A DNA stretch of 20,280 bases from the IMG/VR virus record IMGVR_UViG_3300032298_000258, positions 1 through 20,280 of that record; one strand, written 5' to 3'. Position 1 is the stretch's first letter; every line of letters starts with the position of its first letter. Below are positions 6,045 through 12,700 of the stretch, piece after piece. The notes under the pieces were generated by a model. The model was given only the letters and a program-made list of their open reading frames with translations, searched no databases and was not told the origin of the DNA. The translations under genes were made by a program, and so were the position numbers. This DNA is from a virus.

Positions 6045-8084
6045 TCATCTAGAAGGTAGGACAAACACCCATTTGTTCCGACCTTCCAACCATGCGCGCT
6101 TCTTTTCGTAGCCCAGATCCCTGAGGATCGAGGCCACCTGCATCTGGTCCGACCTACCTTGGCGCTCCACGGGTTTGCCGATCGCCTCGGTCAAAATCAG
6201 CTCACTCGTGATGGGTCGGCCGAGGTTGCGGGTGATCCATTCCTGGATGGCGGACTTCCATGGGCTGTCCACTAGGTAGGTTTCGTTCTCGCGATCGACC
6301 AGCTCGGCATGGTCCCGGGTGAGGTGGTTTGGTTCGCCAGCGCGGTAGGCGGCGACCGCTGCGCTCCAGATGGCATCACGCTCGAGGAGGAGGCCATCAA
6401 CGGGGATGTGCGGTGCTGCGGTGACGGGGATGACCCAGAAGCGGCGGTTGCCGGTGTCGTCTACCAAGAAACCGGTATCGCGGTTGGTACTGCCGACGAT
6501 GATGGACCGCCTGGGGTAGGACTCAGTTGTGCGCTGGTAGGGCGCACGGAACAGGTCGGTCTGCTGGGTGAGGAAGGCCTTGACCTGTCCGGCGTGCTTG
6601 CGGCCGGTGATGTGATCGAGCTCGGCCCACTCCATGAGCCATGAGCGGTGGAGCACCATGAGATCGTCCTTGCTGCCGATGTCGCGGAGTGCATCGCTGA
6701 ACCAGAGGCCGCCGAGGTTGCGCCAGAAGGTGGACTTACCGCAACCCTGTGGTCCCATGAGTACGCAGGCTGAGTCATGCTTGCAGCCGGGTTCAAAGAT
6801 GCGGCGAACTGCTGCGATCAGGGTCGCCTTGAGCATGGCGTCGTAGAGGCTGCCGGGTTGATCGCTTGGGCGGAGGTAGGCGGTAGCGAGGGTCTCGATG
6901 GGTACGGGTGGAACATTGTCAGCGACGTGCTCGAGGTATTCGCGAACGGGATCGTGGGGGTTCTCTAGTGCTACAACGTGGACGGCATCAGCGGCCAGCT
7001 CCTTAGTGACCTTGACGCCTTGCTGAGCCAGCTGAAGGTAGAAGTGGTCGATGTGCTTGATGGGCTTCTGGTCAAGCTCAATGGTCTGGGTGAAGATGTT
7101 CCAGCGGAGTTGGTCAGCTAGTTGTTGCCTAAGGAGTGATAGAAGTTCATTTGATTCGAGCTTTAGGAGCTTGTCTGATCGTGGTGTAAGCTGCTCTTGC
7201 TCCCGTGGGTGGGATGCTTTTAGAGGCCGCTCGGAGGTGATGACCGGGCGGCTTTTTTCATGGCCGGCTAGGTGGGCAAGGGTGCCGACGCTGACGCCGC
7301 CAGATGTGCTGTTGAATGTCTTCCACTTCGATTGGCATATGCCCGGCTCATACTTGCCTGAGGTGGCAGACCAACGGATCCAGTCTTGGAGGAGGGAATC
7401 ATCGCCGGCACTGTGTAGTGCCATGCCGACCTTGACCCAGGTGTCGTAGTCATCGGCATCTGCTGCGGGGATGCGATCTAGGAAGTCGCGCGCGCGGGTG
7501 CTGTTGGTTTCAGGTATGCGAAGGAGTGGAGCTGGATCGGGTTGCTTGCGCTGCATCTGCTGTAGCAGTGTGGATGGGGCCTCTGCTGCTGACAGATCGG
7601 CAGGTGATCGGCCTTTCAACCAGCGATAGGCGCCGGTGATCGGATGTGCACCGGCTACAACGGACTGGCAACCAGCCCATCGGAGCTCGAGCTGCTCGCC
7701 TTTGACGGAGCTGCGGAGCTTGGTGGTCTTGATGGTTGGCCAGAACGGCTCGGGGACTTGGTAGATGATCTGGAGGCGACCATCACGGCCTGAGGTGACG
7801 GCCCAGGATTTCGGAAGCTCGCGCAGTGGTGCGCCGATCTGTTCAAGGACTTCGGAGGCGCCGAGGCCATCGTGATCAACGAATAGGAGGCCGCCGGACT
7901 GTGGACCGGCGATGACACCGATCGCTACGGCACGGCCGGCGAGGATCTCGGTCTTGAGCTGGTCCCGGGTGAGTGGGTTCTTCTGCCACTCGGGCTGGTA
8001 GGGGCGCTTGTCGTTGCCGACGGCGACTAGCGCCCAGGCAGCAGGGAGTCTGTCCAGCTCGGTGATGAGCTGATGGGTGGTCAT
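6045..8084 (-). CDS. Primase-polymerase / VapE-type helicase fusion
   Basis: This 679-residue replication protein has three recognisable parts. Residues ~10-160 are a bifunctional primase/polymerase (prim-pol) domain with the metal-binding LLFVDHDG at 66-73, a GRDGRLQIIYQVP strand, and the VVAGAHPITGAYRWL segment at 142-156. Residues ~197-270 resemble the PriCT-2 primase C-terminal domain (RARDFLDRIPAADADDYDTW). Residues ~375-600 are a superfamily 3-like VapE ATPase with Walker A GPQGCGKST at 444-452, Walker B WLMEWAELD at 482-490, and an asparagine sensor in GSTNRDTGFLVDDTGNRRFW. One such protein can prime and unwind at a phage origin. It is last in the helicase/VRR-NUC/primase operon, 27 bases after the nuclease gene. 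An origin-like gap lies directly beyond its stop. Confidence 0.93.
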   Translation of the reverse strand: MTTHQLITELDRLPAAWALVAVGNDKRPYQPEWQKNPLTRDQLKTEILAGRAVAIGVIAGPQSGGLLFVDHDGLGASEVLEQIGAPLRELPKSWAVTSGRDGRLQIIYQVPEPFWPTIKTTKLRSSVKGEQLELRWAGCQSVVAGAHPITGAYRWLKGRSPADLSAAEAPSTLLQQMQRKQPDPAPLLRIPETNSTRARDFLDRIPAADADDYDTWVKVGMALHSAGDDSLLQDWIRWSATSGKYEPGICQSKWKTFNSTSGGVSVGTLAHLAGHEKSRPVITSERPLKASHPREQEQLTPRSDKLLKLESNELLSLLRQQLADQLRWNIFTQTIELDQKPIKHIDHFYLQLAQQGVKVTKELAADAVHVVALENPHDPVREYLEHVADNVPPVPIETLATAYLRPSDQPGSLYDAMLKATLIAAVRRIFEPGCKHDSACVLMGPQGCGKSTFWRNLGGLWFSDALRDIGSKDDLMVLHRSWLMEWAELDHITGRKHAGQVKAFLTQQTDLFRAPYQRTTESYPRRSIIVGSTNRDTGFLVDDTGNRRFWVIPVTAAPHIPVDGLLLERDAIWSAAVAAYRAGEPNHLTRDHAELVDRENETYLVDSPWKSAIQEWITRNLGRPITSELILTEAIGKPVERQGRSDQMQVASILRDLGYEKKRAWLEGRNKWVFVLPSR

Positions 8085-8111
8085 GGGTGGGGCCTTGTGG
8101 GCCTCGGGATC

Positions 8112-8483
8112 TTACCGGCTAGGTCGGCAGGTTGGAGAAAGTGCCAGTTCCGCATCTGGCACAGATCGAGCGACGATAGCAATGCCGCCGGCCTGCTGGA
8201 CAGCCTCGAGCCATGCCTGCTGCTCGGGCCTGACCCGGCCTGTGGTGGTCTTGACCTCGATGCTGGTGAAGATGGCCAGGCGGGTGCCGATCATGTCGGG
8301 GGTGACCGTGATGGTGCGCCAGCCGATGAGGTCAGCGGAACCTTTGGCAAGGCCGAAGGTGACGAGTCGGCCGGTGCGTGGATCGGGCAAGGAGCCGACC
8401 TGGTTGCGGAACACCCGGGCATCGGGGTTGGTGCCGAGGGCCAGGCGGATCTGCTGCTGGAGGGTGGTCTCGGCGTTAGCCAT
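8112..8483 (-). CDS. VRR-NUC domain nuclease
   Basis: A 123-residue single-domain nuclease of the virus-type replication-repair (VRR-NUC) class within the PD-(D/E)XK superfamily. The catalytic layout is clear: G48-S-A-D51 in LAKGSADLIGW, then E76-V-K78 in SIEVKTTTG, then Q88/Q89 in RPEQQAWLEAVQQAGG. The N-terminus ETTLQQQIRLALG is the usual first helix. These small enzymes act on branched or single-stranded DNA structures in phage replication and are typically found beside an SF2 helicase, as here. Its ATG at 8483 lies 8 bases inside the helicase gene. The exact substrate cannot be read from sequence. Confidence 0.92.
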   Translation of the reverse strand: MANAETTLQQQIRLALGTNPDARVFRNQVGSLPDPRTGRLVTFGLAKGSADLIGWRTITVTPDMIGTRLAIFTSIEVKTTTGRVRPEQQAWLEAVQQAGGIAIVARSVPDAELALSPTCRPSR

Positions 8484-9855
8484 GCTTCAGCGATCGGGCG
8501 TAGTGCACATGCTTGGCCCATGCGACGGGGTTCTTCATGCCTCGCGCTTGGCCGATGTGGATGAGCTCCTGCAGGGTACGAGCCTGGGCCTGCTGACGCC
8601 GATCGCGGCGCCTGCTGCGTGCGACGGCCTCGCGTGCCAGCTCCTCGAGTTGACCTGCTTGATGCTTGAGCTCACGGGTGCTGAGCTTGCTGGGTGTGCC
8701 GCAGACCGGGCACTGAGGCGCTGGTGCAAATGCAGCAAAGCAGGCCTCACAGGTGCGAACGCACGGCGGTGGCGGGCCGCTCTTGCTGGTGCGTTGCCGG
8801 GCGTCGTCAAGGGACCATGGCCGTACATCGTCCGGGAAGCCATGGCGGTGGACGTTGCCGACATGATCGAGCACGATGGCCGCGGCTTTGCCCGGGGCTG
8901 GCCTGAGGACACGGCCAACCTGCTGGAGGTAGAGGCCCTCGGACTGGGTAGGGCGCAGCAGGATGGCAACGGCAGCACCCGGGCAGTCGAAGCCCTCGGA
9001 CACTACGTCAACGGTGACGAGCACCTGGAGCTCACCTGTTGCGAAGCGTGCGACTAGGGCATCGCGGTCGGTGGTATTGCCCAAGAGGGTGGCTGCGCTG
9101 ATACCTGCCGCATTGAAGGCATCGCAGACGGAGGTGGCGTGGTTGACGTTGCAGCAGAAGGCGATCGCGGGCTGGCCTGCTCCGATCCGTTGGTAGTGGG
9201 TGATGGCGTCACCCGTGACGGTTGGCCTGGTCATAACGGCCGCGGCCTGGTCGTTGGCGTAGTCGCCAGCCCGGGTGCGAATGCCGGTCAGGTCTGCTAC
9301 TTGGGGAGGCGCGTAGATCTTGACCGGCGTCAGGTAGCCGGCGGCCATGAGATCAGCAGTGGATGGCCCGAGCACCAACTTGGTGAACATGGCACCGAGG
9401 CCGCGGCCGTCTAGGCGCACTGGGGTGGCGGTAACGCCGAGCAGGAAGCTGTCCGGCCAATGGCTGATCACCTTGTTCCAGGTGCCAGCGATGGCGTGGT
9501 GGGCCTCGTCGATGACGATCAGATCGGGCTGCCAGTGTTGCCGCTCGAGGCGCCTGGCCAGGGTTTGGACTGAGGCCACCTGGACAGGGTGATCCGATGG
9601 CTCGAACCCGACGGCGATGATCCCGTGCGTGACGCCGACCTGAGTCAGCTTGGCGCTGGCCTGTCGGATTAGCTCACGGCGGTGGACGAGGATCAGCACA
9701 TGGCGGCCCCGGGATGCGGCGGCTTGGGTGATGGCGCTGAAGATGACAGTCTTGCCCATGCCGGTGGGCGCGACGAGCAGGGGCGCCCGAACGCCGGAGC
9801 GGAAGGCGAGGCGCAGATCGGCGATGGCCTGCTGCTGGTAGGGACGTAGTTGCAT
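8476..9855 (-). CDS. Superfamily 2 DEAH-type DNA helicase with zinc ribbon
   Basis: A complete SF2 helicase of the UvrB/type III restriction-like class. Positions are counted from the upstream ATG at 9900. Motif I is APTGMGKT at 44-51, motif II DEAH at 131-134, motif III TATP at 157-160, and motif VI QVGRVLRP at 327-334. A zinc ribbon follows with Cys380, Cys384, Cys387, Cys397 and Cys400, then a basic tail (RSRRRDRRQQAQ). Three in-frame ATGs exist, at 9900, 9873 and 9855. I choose 9855 because it gives MQLRPYQQQAI, the normal N-terminus of the family. A promoter just upstream (-10 at 9882-9877) would also start RNA near 9870, downstream of the other two. First gene of the leftward replication operon; it probably unwinds or remodels DNA for the VRR nuclease and primase. 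Confidence 0.93.
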   Translation of the reverse strand: MQLRPYQQQAIADLRLAFRSGVRAPLLVAPTGMGKTVIFSAITQAAASRGRHVLILVHRRELIRQASAKLTQVGVTHGIIAVGFEPSDHPVQVASVQTLARRLERQHWQPDLIVIDEAHHAIAGTWNKVISHWPDSFLLGVTATPVRLDGRGLGAMFTKLVLGPSTADLMAAGYLTPVKIYAPPQVADLTGIRTRAGDYANDQAAAVMTRPTVTGDAITHYQRIGAGQPAIAFCCNVNHATSVCDAFNAAGISAATLLGNTTDRDALVARFATGELQVLVTVDVVSEGFDCPGAAVAILLRPTQSEGLYLQQVGRVLRPAPGKAAAIVLDHVGNVHRHGFPDDVRPWSLDDARQRTSKSGPPPPCVRTCEACFAAFAPAPQCPVCGTPSKLSTRELKHQAGQLEELAREAVARSRRRDRRQQAQARTLQELIHIGQARGMKNPVAWAKHVHYARSLKHG

Positions 9856-9878
9856 GATGGGCGCCGATGCCATAGGAT
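9850..9878 (+). promoter_or_regulatory. Putative sigma-70 promoter for the rightward recombination operon
   Basis: TTGCAT (9850-9855) and TAGGAT (9873-9878) are separated by exactly 17 bp. The predicted RNA start near 9885 gives a ~14-base leader to the exonuclease ATG at 9899. Match to consensus is moderate (3/6 and 4/6). Its -10 box overlaps the -10 box of the opposite promoter. Confidence 0.5.
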
Positions 9879-9905
9879 GATAGCGGTTACCACCCGCCAT
9901 GGAAA
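9877..9905 (-). promoter_or_regulatory. Putative sigma-70 promoter for the leftward helicase operon
   Basis: On the minus strand TTTCCA (9905-9900) and TATCAT (9882-9877) are separated by 17 bp. The -10 box matches consensus at 5/6 and the -35 at 4/6. The predicted start near 9870 gives a ~15-base leader to ATG 9855, supporting that helicase start. It lies partly inside the opposing gene. Confidence 0.55.
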
Positions 9906-10738
9906 ACGACGCCTACCACGCCCACCCAGCGATTAGCAAGTCAGGGCTTGACCTGATCGCCCGTAGCCCGCTGCATTTCTGGGCGCGCTACCTAGACCCG
10001 AACCGGTTGCCAACTGAGCCCACGGCTGCGATGGCGATCGGATCCGCCGTCCACACCCATGTGCTCGAGCTCGATCAATGGGATGCTCGCTACTGCACAG
10101 CACCTGAGGGCATCGACCGCCGCACCAAGATCGGGAAGGCCGAATGGGAGGTGTTCACCACCGCCTCCACGGGCCGCACGGTGCTCACCAAGGCCGATGC
10201 CGATCTGGTGATGCGCATGGGCCGCGCTGTCTTCGGCCATCCTGCTGCTGCGATGCTGCTTGCCCTGCCCGGGAAGGCGGAGACCACGCACATGTGGACT
10301 GATGCGGCGACTGGCCTGCAGTGCAAGTGCCGACCTGATTGGCTGACCGATGACGGCCTGCTGATGGTTGACCTCAAAACCACCGAGGATGCCAGTCCGC
10401 GGGAGTTTGCCCGCTCGATCGCGAAATGGCGCTACCACGTCCAAGCAGCGTGGTACCTCGACGGCCTCGAGCAGGCCACCGGGACCAGACCCGAGCAGTT
10501 CATCTTCATCTGCGTGGAAAAGAAGGCACCATTCGCGTGCGCCGTCTATGCCGCTGATGCCGAGATGATCGCCGCGGGTGCCCAGACGGCGGCGCGTGAC
10601 CTCGAGGTGCTCGCCACCTGCAAGGCGGCCGACGCATGGCCCGGCTACAGCAACCAGATCGAACCGATCAGCCTGCCGGCATGGATGACGCCCGGCAGCA
10701 CCCAGCAACAACCACCCATCGAAATCGAGATGTACTGA
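9899..10738 (+). CDS. RecE-like 5'-3' exonuclease (exodeoxyribonuclease VIII family)
   Basis: A 279-residue PD-(D/E)XK exonuclease that would degrade the 5' strand of double-stranded ends to give 3' single strands for annealing. Motifs appear in order: SGLDLIARSPLHFWARY near 15-31; the GSAVHTHVLE histidine motif (H52); CRPDWL with D147; DLKTT with D158 and K160; and YHVQAAWYLDG at 179-189, the usual Q-containing final motif. These match the RecE nuclease domain/DUF3799 class. Length fits a free-standing phage nuclease rather than full-length E. coli RecE. It is immediately followed by recT in an overlapping TGATG arrangement, the classical RecET pair. The ATG is 2 bases inside the longest version of the divergent helicase gene. 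Confidence 0.92.
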   Translation: MENDAYHAHPAISKSGLDLIARSPLHFWARYLDPNRLPTEPTAAMAIGSAVHTHVLELDQWDARYCTAPEGIDRRTKIGKAEWEVFTTASTGRTVLTKADADLVMRMGRAVFGHPAAAMLLALPGKAETTHMWTDAATGLQCKCRPDWLTDDGLLMVDLKTTEDASPREFARSIAKWRYHVQAAWYLDGLEQATGTRPEQFIFICVEKKAPFACAVYAADAEMIAAGAQTAARDLEVLATCKAADAWPGYSNQIEPISLPAWMTPGSTQQQPPIEIEMY

Positions 10739-11394
10739 TGACTCAGTCCACTGCTATCACCACCCAGTCAAGCGGCTCGGTGTTCTCCGGCATCCAAGCG
10801 TTTGAGGACGCCCAACGGATCGCCAAGGCCCTGGCCAGCAGCACGCTTATCCCGCCGCAGTTCCAAGGGCAGCAGGGATTTGCCAACTGCCTGGTTGCCT
10901 TGGAGATCGCCAACCGCATGGGCATCAGCCCGTTCCTAGCGATGCAACATCTGCATGTGATCCATGGCCGCCCGAGCTGGAGCAGCAGCTTCATCATTGC
11001 GATGGTGAACAAATGCGGCCGCTATAGCCCACTGCGATTCGAGATCAGCGGCACTGGCGACAGCCTGGCTTGCTATGCCGTGGCCACTGACCTTGCCAGT
11101 GAGCAGGAGCTGAAGGGACCGACGATCACGATGGCAATGGCCAAGAAAGAAGGCTGGGCCACCAAGACCGGCAGCAAATGGGCAACGATGCCCGATCTGA
11201 TGATCCGCTACCGGGCTGCTGCCTTCTGGGGTCGCCTCTATGCCAGTGATCTGCTGCTGGGCCTCCAGACCCAGGAGGAGGCCATCGACATCCAACCGGT
11301 GACCGTTAAGACTGAGGCGCCCAGCTTGGATGATCTGAATGCCAAAATCACCGAACCCGTGGTGATTACTGAGCCTGATGACGACATCTTCTGA
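10738..11394 (+). CDS. recT: RecT-family single-strand annealing protein
   Basis: A 218-residue RecT recombinase starting at ATG 10738, which overlaps the exonuclease stop by one base; a longer in-frame upstream ATG would run through the exonuclease gene and is unlikely. Typical RecT blocks are present: an N-terminal helix with FEDAQRIAKALASS, then FANCLVALEIANRMGISPF, MQHLHVIHGRPSWSSSFIIA and CGRYSPLRFE, and the C-terminal WATMPDLMIRYRAAAFWGRL. It coats the 3' strand made by the exonuclease and anneals it to complementary DNA, often at the replication fork. The last residues, EPDDDIF, resemble the acidic SSB C-terminal tip and could bind the same host partners. It overlaps the next gene by 17 bases. 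Confidence 0.95.
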   Translation: MTQSTAITTQSSGSVFSGIQAFEDAQRIAKALASSTLIPPQFQGQQGFANCLVALEIANRMGISPFLAMQHLHVIHGRPSWSSSFIIAMVNKCGRYSPLRFEISGTGDSLACYAVATDLASEQELKGPTITMAMAKKEGWATKTGSKWATMPDLMIRYRAAAFWGRLYASDLLLGLQTQEEAIDIQPVTVKTEAPSLDDLNAKITEPVVITEPDDDIF

Positions 11395-11572
11395 GTTTCT
11401 GACCGACGCGCAACTGGCAGCGCGTTGGCAGGTTCATCGCCAGACATTGATTCGCTGGCGACGGCAATCAACCGGGCCAGCTTATGTGCGCATTGAAGGG
11501 CGCGTGCTCTATCCCCTGGCCGAGGTGGAGCACTACGAAAAGGCCAACACCATCACCCACGAACAACCATGA
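11378..11572 (+). CDS. Small AlpA/excisionase-like winged HTH protein
   Basis: This 64-residue protein is almost entirely one helix-turn-helix unit: FLTDAQLAARWQVHRQTLIR followed by WRRQSTGPAYVRIEGRVLYP and LAEVEHYE. The pattern 'lt..elA..w.vs..tl..Wr..g.gP.fvkig.rvrY...dve.y' is the AlpA/MerR-type domain found in phage excisionases and small regulators. It could be a recombination directionality factor, but no integrase lies in this window, so a transcription regulator of the flanking operons is at least as likely. Its start lies 17 bases inside recT and its stop overlaps the next ATG (ATGA), so it is co-translated with the recombination genes. Confidence 0.85.
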   Translation: MTTSSEFLTDAQLAARWQVHRQTLIRWRRQSTGPAYVRIEGRVLYPLAEVEHYEKANTITHEQP

Positions 11573-11919
11573 CCTTCAAGATCAAAGGCGCCATCTTCAA
11601 GAACACTGCCGAGAAGCTGCAGCAGCGGCTTGGTGACCGGTATGACGCGAGCAAGAAGTATCCCGAGGTTGACGGGGTGTTCGGAATCAAGGAGGAGGAC
11701 CGGATGGCGTTTGCCAGCTACATCATGAACGCAGCGCCAAACGACAAAGGCGAGGTGCCGTTGCGGGTGACGGGGTACAACAACACCAGCCAGAGCGGGG
11801 TGAAGTATCTGGGGCTGTCGATTGAGCCGGACTTCAAGACGCTGAAGGCGATCGAGGATGCCGCGCCAGCTGCTGCTGCGGTGGAGGTGGTGGACGTGTC
11901 TCAGGACGATCTGTTCTGA
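11569..11919 (+). CDS. Putative SSB-like DNA-binding protein with acidic DDLF tail
   Basis: A 116-residue protein with no family I can name for certain. The first ~90 residues (MTFKIKGAIFKNTAEKL, then KEEDRMAFASYIMNAAP, VPLRVTGYNNTS, YLGLSIEPDF) look like a small mixed alpha/beta or OB-type domain. An Ala-rich linker (DAAPAAAAVEVV) leads to the acidic end VDVSQDDLF. Folded domain, flexible linker and acidic tip ending in phenylalanine is the architecture of single-stranded DNA binding proteins (E. coli SSB ends in DDDIPF). Its place directly after RecE-like and RecT genes supports a role on single-stranded DNA. The SSB-like function is inferred from architecture and context, not from a recognised fold. 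Confidence 0.75.
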   Translation: MTFKIKGAIFKNTAEKLQQRLGDRYDASKKYPEVDGVFGIKEEDRMAFASYIMNAAPNDKGEVPLRVTGYNNTSQSGVKYLGLSIEPDFKTLKAIEDAAPAAAAVEVVDVSQDDLF

Positions 11920-12182
11920 TGCAGTGCCCCAAGTGCAGCCACAGCCGCCATCGAGCGGCGATCACCAACAGCCGGGTGCTGGACCAAGTGGTGCGCAAGC
12001 GGGTCTGTGAGGAGTGCGGCCATCAGTGGTTCACGGTGGAGGCGGAGGTAAGCCGGTACTCGATCGGGTGGTCCTCGGAACACCAGAACAAGCCGGTGCT
12101 GCGTGTGCCGGTGACGCTGCAGCTTGGCTTTGTGCCGTGCCTGCCGCCGGGCCGGCCACCGCTGCCACATTACGAACTGTAA
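11919..12182 (+). CDS. Small zinc-ribbon protein with an NrdR-type N-terminus
   Basis: An 87-residue protein. Residues 1-45 (MQCPKCSHSRHRAAITNSR, then VVRKRVCEECGHQWFTVEAE) place Cys3/Cys6 and Cys30/Cys33 in the spacing of the NrdR zinc ribbon. NrdR reads CPxC...DSR...RRRRxCxxCxxRFTTxE. The ATP-cone domain that makes NrdR a nucleotide-sensing repressor is absent; the remaining ~40 residues are Pro-rich and unrecognised. It is therefore a stand-alone DNA-binding ribbon, possibly a regulator of host or phage genes. Its ATG overlaps the previous stop (TGATG), and it is the last gene of the recombination operon; a fresh promoter follows 9 bases after its stop. Confidence 0.8.
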   Translation: MQCPKCSHSRHRAAITNSRVLDQVVRKRVCEECGHQWFTVEAEVSRYSIGWSSEHQNKPVLRVPVTLQLGFVPCLPPGRPPLPHYEL

Positions 12183-12190
12183 CAGCCTGA

Positions 12191-12219
12191 TTGATGCGCT
12201 ACAGGCGGTGGGGGATAAT
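12191..12219 (+). promoter_or_regulatory. Strong sigma-70-type promoter
   Basis: TTGATG (12191-12196) and GATAAT (12214-12219) are separated by exactly 17 bp and match consensus at 4/6 and 5/6. They sit in an 82-bp intergenic gap, the only sizeable one in the rightward block. RNA should start near 12226, leaving a ~40-base leader before ATG 12265. This is the best promoter match I see in the window. Confidence 0.75.
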
Positions 12220-12221
12220 TA

Positions 12222-12244
12222 GGGGACGGCCGACGAGGCCTCCC
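12222..12244 (+). promoter_or_regulatory. Hairpin at the 5' end of the predicted transcript
   Basis: GGCC (12228-12231) and GGCC (12237-12240) pair around a 5-base loop. Flanking GGG (12223-12225) and CCC (12242-12244) extend the stem across a small bulge. It would lie at the very start of the RNA made from the promoter at 12191. Possible roles are RNA stabilisation or translation control. Confidence 0.35.
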
Positions 12245-12264
12245 ACCCACACCGCCAACCACTC

Positions 12265-12471
12265 ATGACCGCCACCATCAAAGGTCGCACTTTTGAGATC
12301 ACCGAGAACACAGAGGCTTATCCCAACCTTCGCGCTTGGCTGGTTCGCAAGGGTTTTGATGGCACCATCTGGACAGGCTTCAGCGCTCGCACCGGCCGCC
12401 AGCGCAAAGACCTGCACTCGATGATCTACAGAACCACCAACGGCAGCTTTGTCGTCGGCGGGGCCGCCTGA
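12265..12471 (+). CDS. 68-residue unknown protein in its own transcription unit
   Basis: No family recognised with certainty. The protein begins TIKGRTFEITENTEAYPNLR (residues 4-23), followed by a Trp- and Arg-containing stretch (WLVRKGFDG, GFSARTGRQRKDL) and MIYRTTNGSFVVGG at the end. It looks like a compact soluble beta/alpha fold. It has a promoter with near-consensus boxes 46 bases upstream of its start, a hairpin in its leader, and a UUCG-loop hairpin overlapping its stop. It is thus set up to be expressed separately from the operons on either side. Such isolated small phage genes are often host-takeover or accessory (moron) genes, but nothing in the sequence says which function. Confidence 0.8.
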   Translation: MTATIKGRTFEITENTEAYPNLRAWLVRKGFDGTIWTGFSARTGRQRKDLHSMIYRTTNGSFVVGGAA

Positions 12472-12484
12472 GCCCTTCGGGGCT
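12471..12484 (+). terminator. UUCG-tetraloop hairpin right after the 68-aa gene
   Basis: AGCCC (12471-12475), TTCG (12476-12479) and GGGCT (12480-12484) form a perfect 5-bp stem closed by the very stable C(UUCG)G loop, beginning at the last base of the stop codon. Many cyanobacterial and phage terminators have this stem and loop. Here the following bases (tgccccttaccc) lack a clear T-run, so partial termination or 3'-end protection is more likely than full termination. Confidence 0.5.
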
Positions 12485-12505
12485 TGCCCCTTACCCACTC
12501 ATCCC

Positions 12506-12700
12506 ATGCTCACCTTCACCGCCCTGCTGATCTGGAAGCTGTTCCTGCCGCTGCTGGCCCTAATCGCCGTCATCGACTGGCTTACCGCTTCCGACGATCG
12601 CCGCGTCCGCATCCTGCGCCGCACCGGCCTCAGCCAGCGTCAGATCGCTGGTCGCCTCAACCTCACCCGTTACCGCGTCTCGAAGGCGCTCGCATCATGA
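12506..12700 (+). CDS. Membrane-anchored helix-turn-helix protein
   Basis: A 64-residue protein from ATG 12506; an in-frame ATG at 12449 would overlap the previous gene and its hairpin and is less likely. Residues 3-25 (TFTALLIWKLFLPLLALIAV and ID) are a single transmembrane helix. Residues ~35-62 (RRTGLSQRQIAGRLNLTRYR and VSKAL) are a clear helix-turn-helix of the kind that reads DNA. The arrangement suggests a DNA-binding head held at the inner membrane, with positive charges (DDRRVRILRR) after the helix favouring a cytoplasmic C-terminus. The stop overlaps the next gene's start (ATGA). Function unknown; possibilities include tethering phage DNA or membrane-linked regulation. Confidence 0.75.
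   Translation: MLTFTALLIWKLFLPLLALIAVIDWLTASDDRRVRILRRTGLSQRQIAGRLNLTRYRVSKALAS

Noticed and set aside
8077-9057. Plus-strand open frame opposite the VRR-NUC and helicase genes
   Set aside because: It has no recognisable motif and lies opposite two genes with complete catalytic motifs.
10636-10737. N-terminal extension of RecT from an upstream ATG
   Set aside because: It would lie wholly inside the exonuclease gene in another frame, and its sequence has no RecT similarity; ATG 10738 sits in a standard TGATG overlap.
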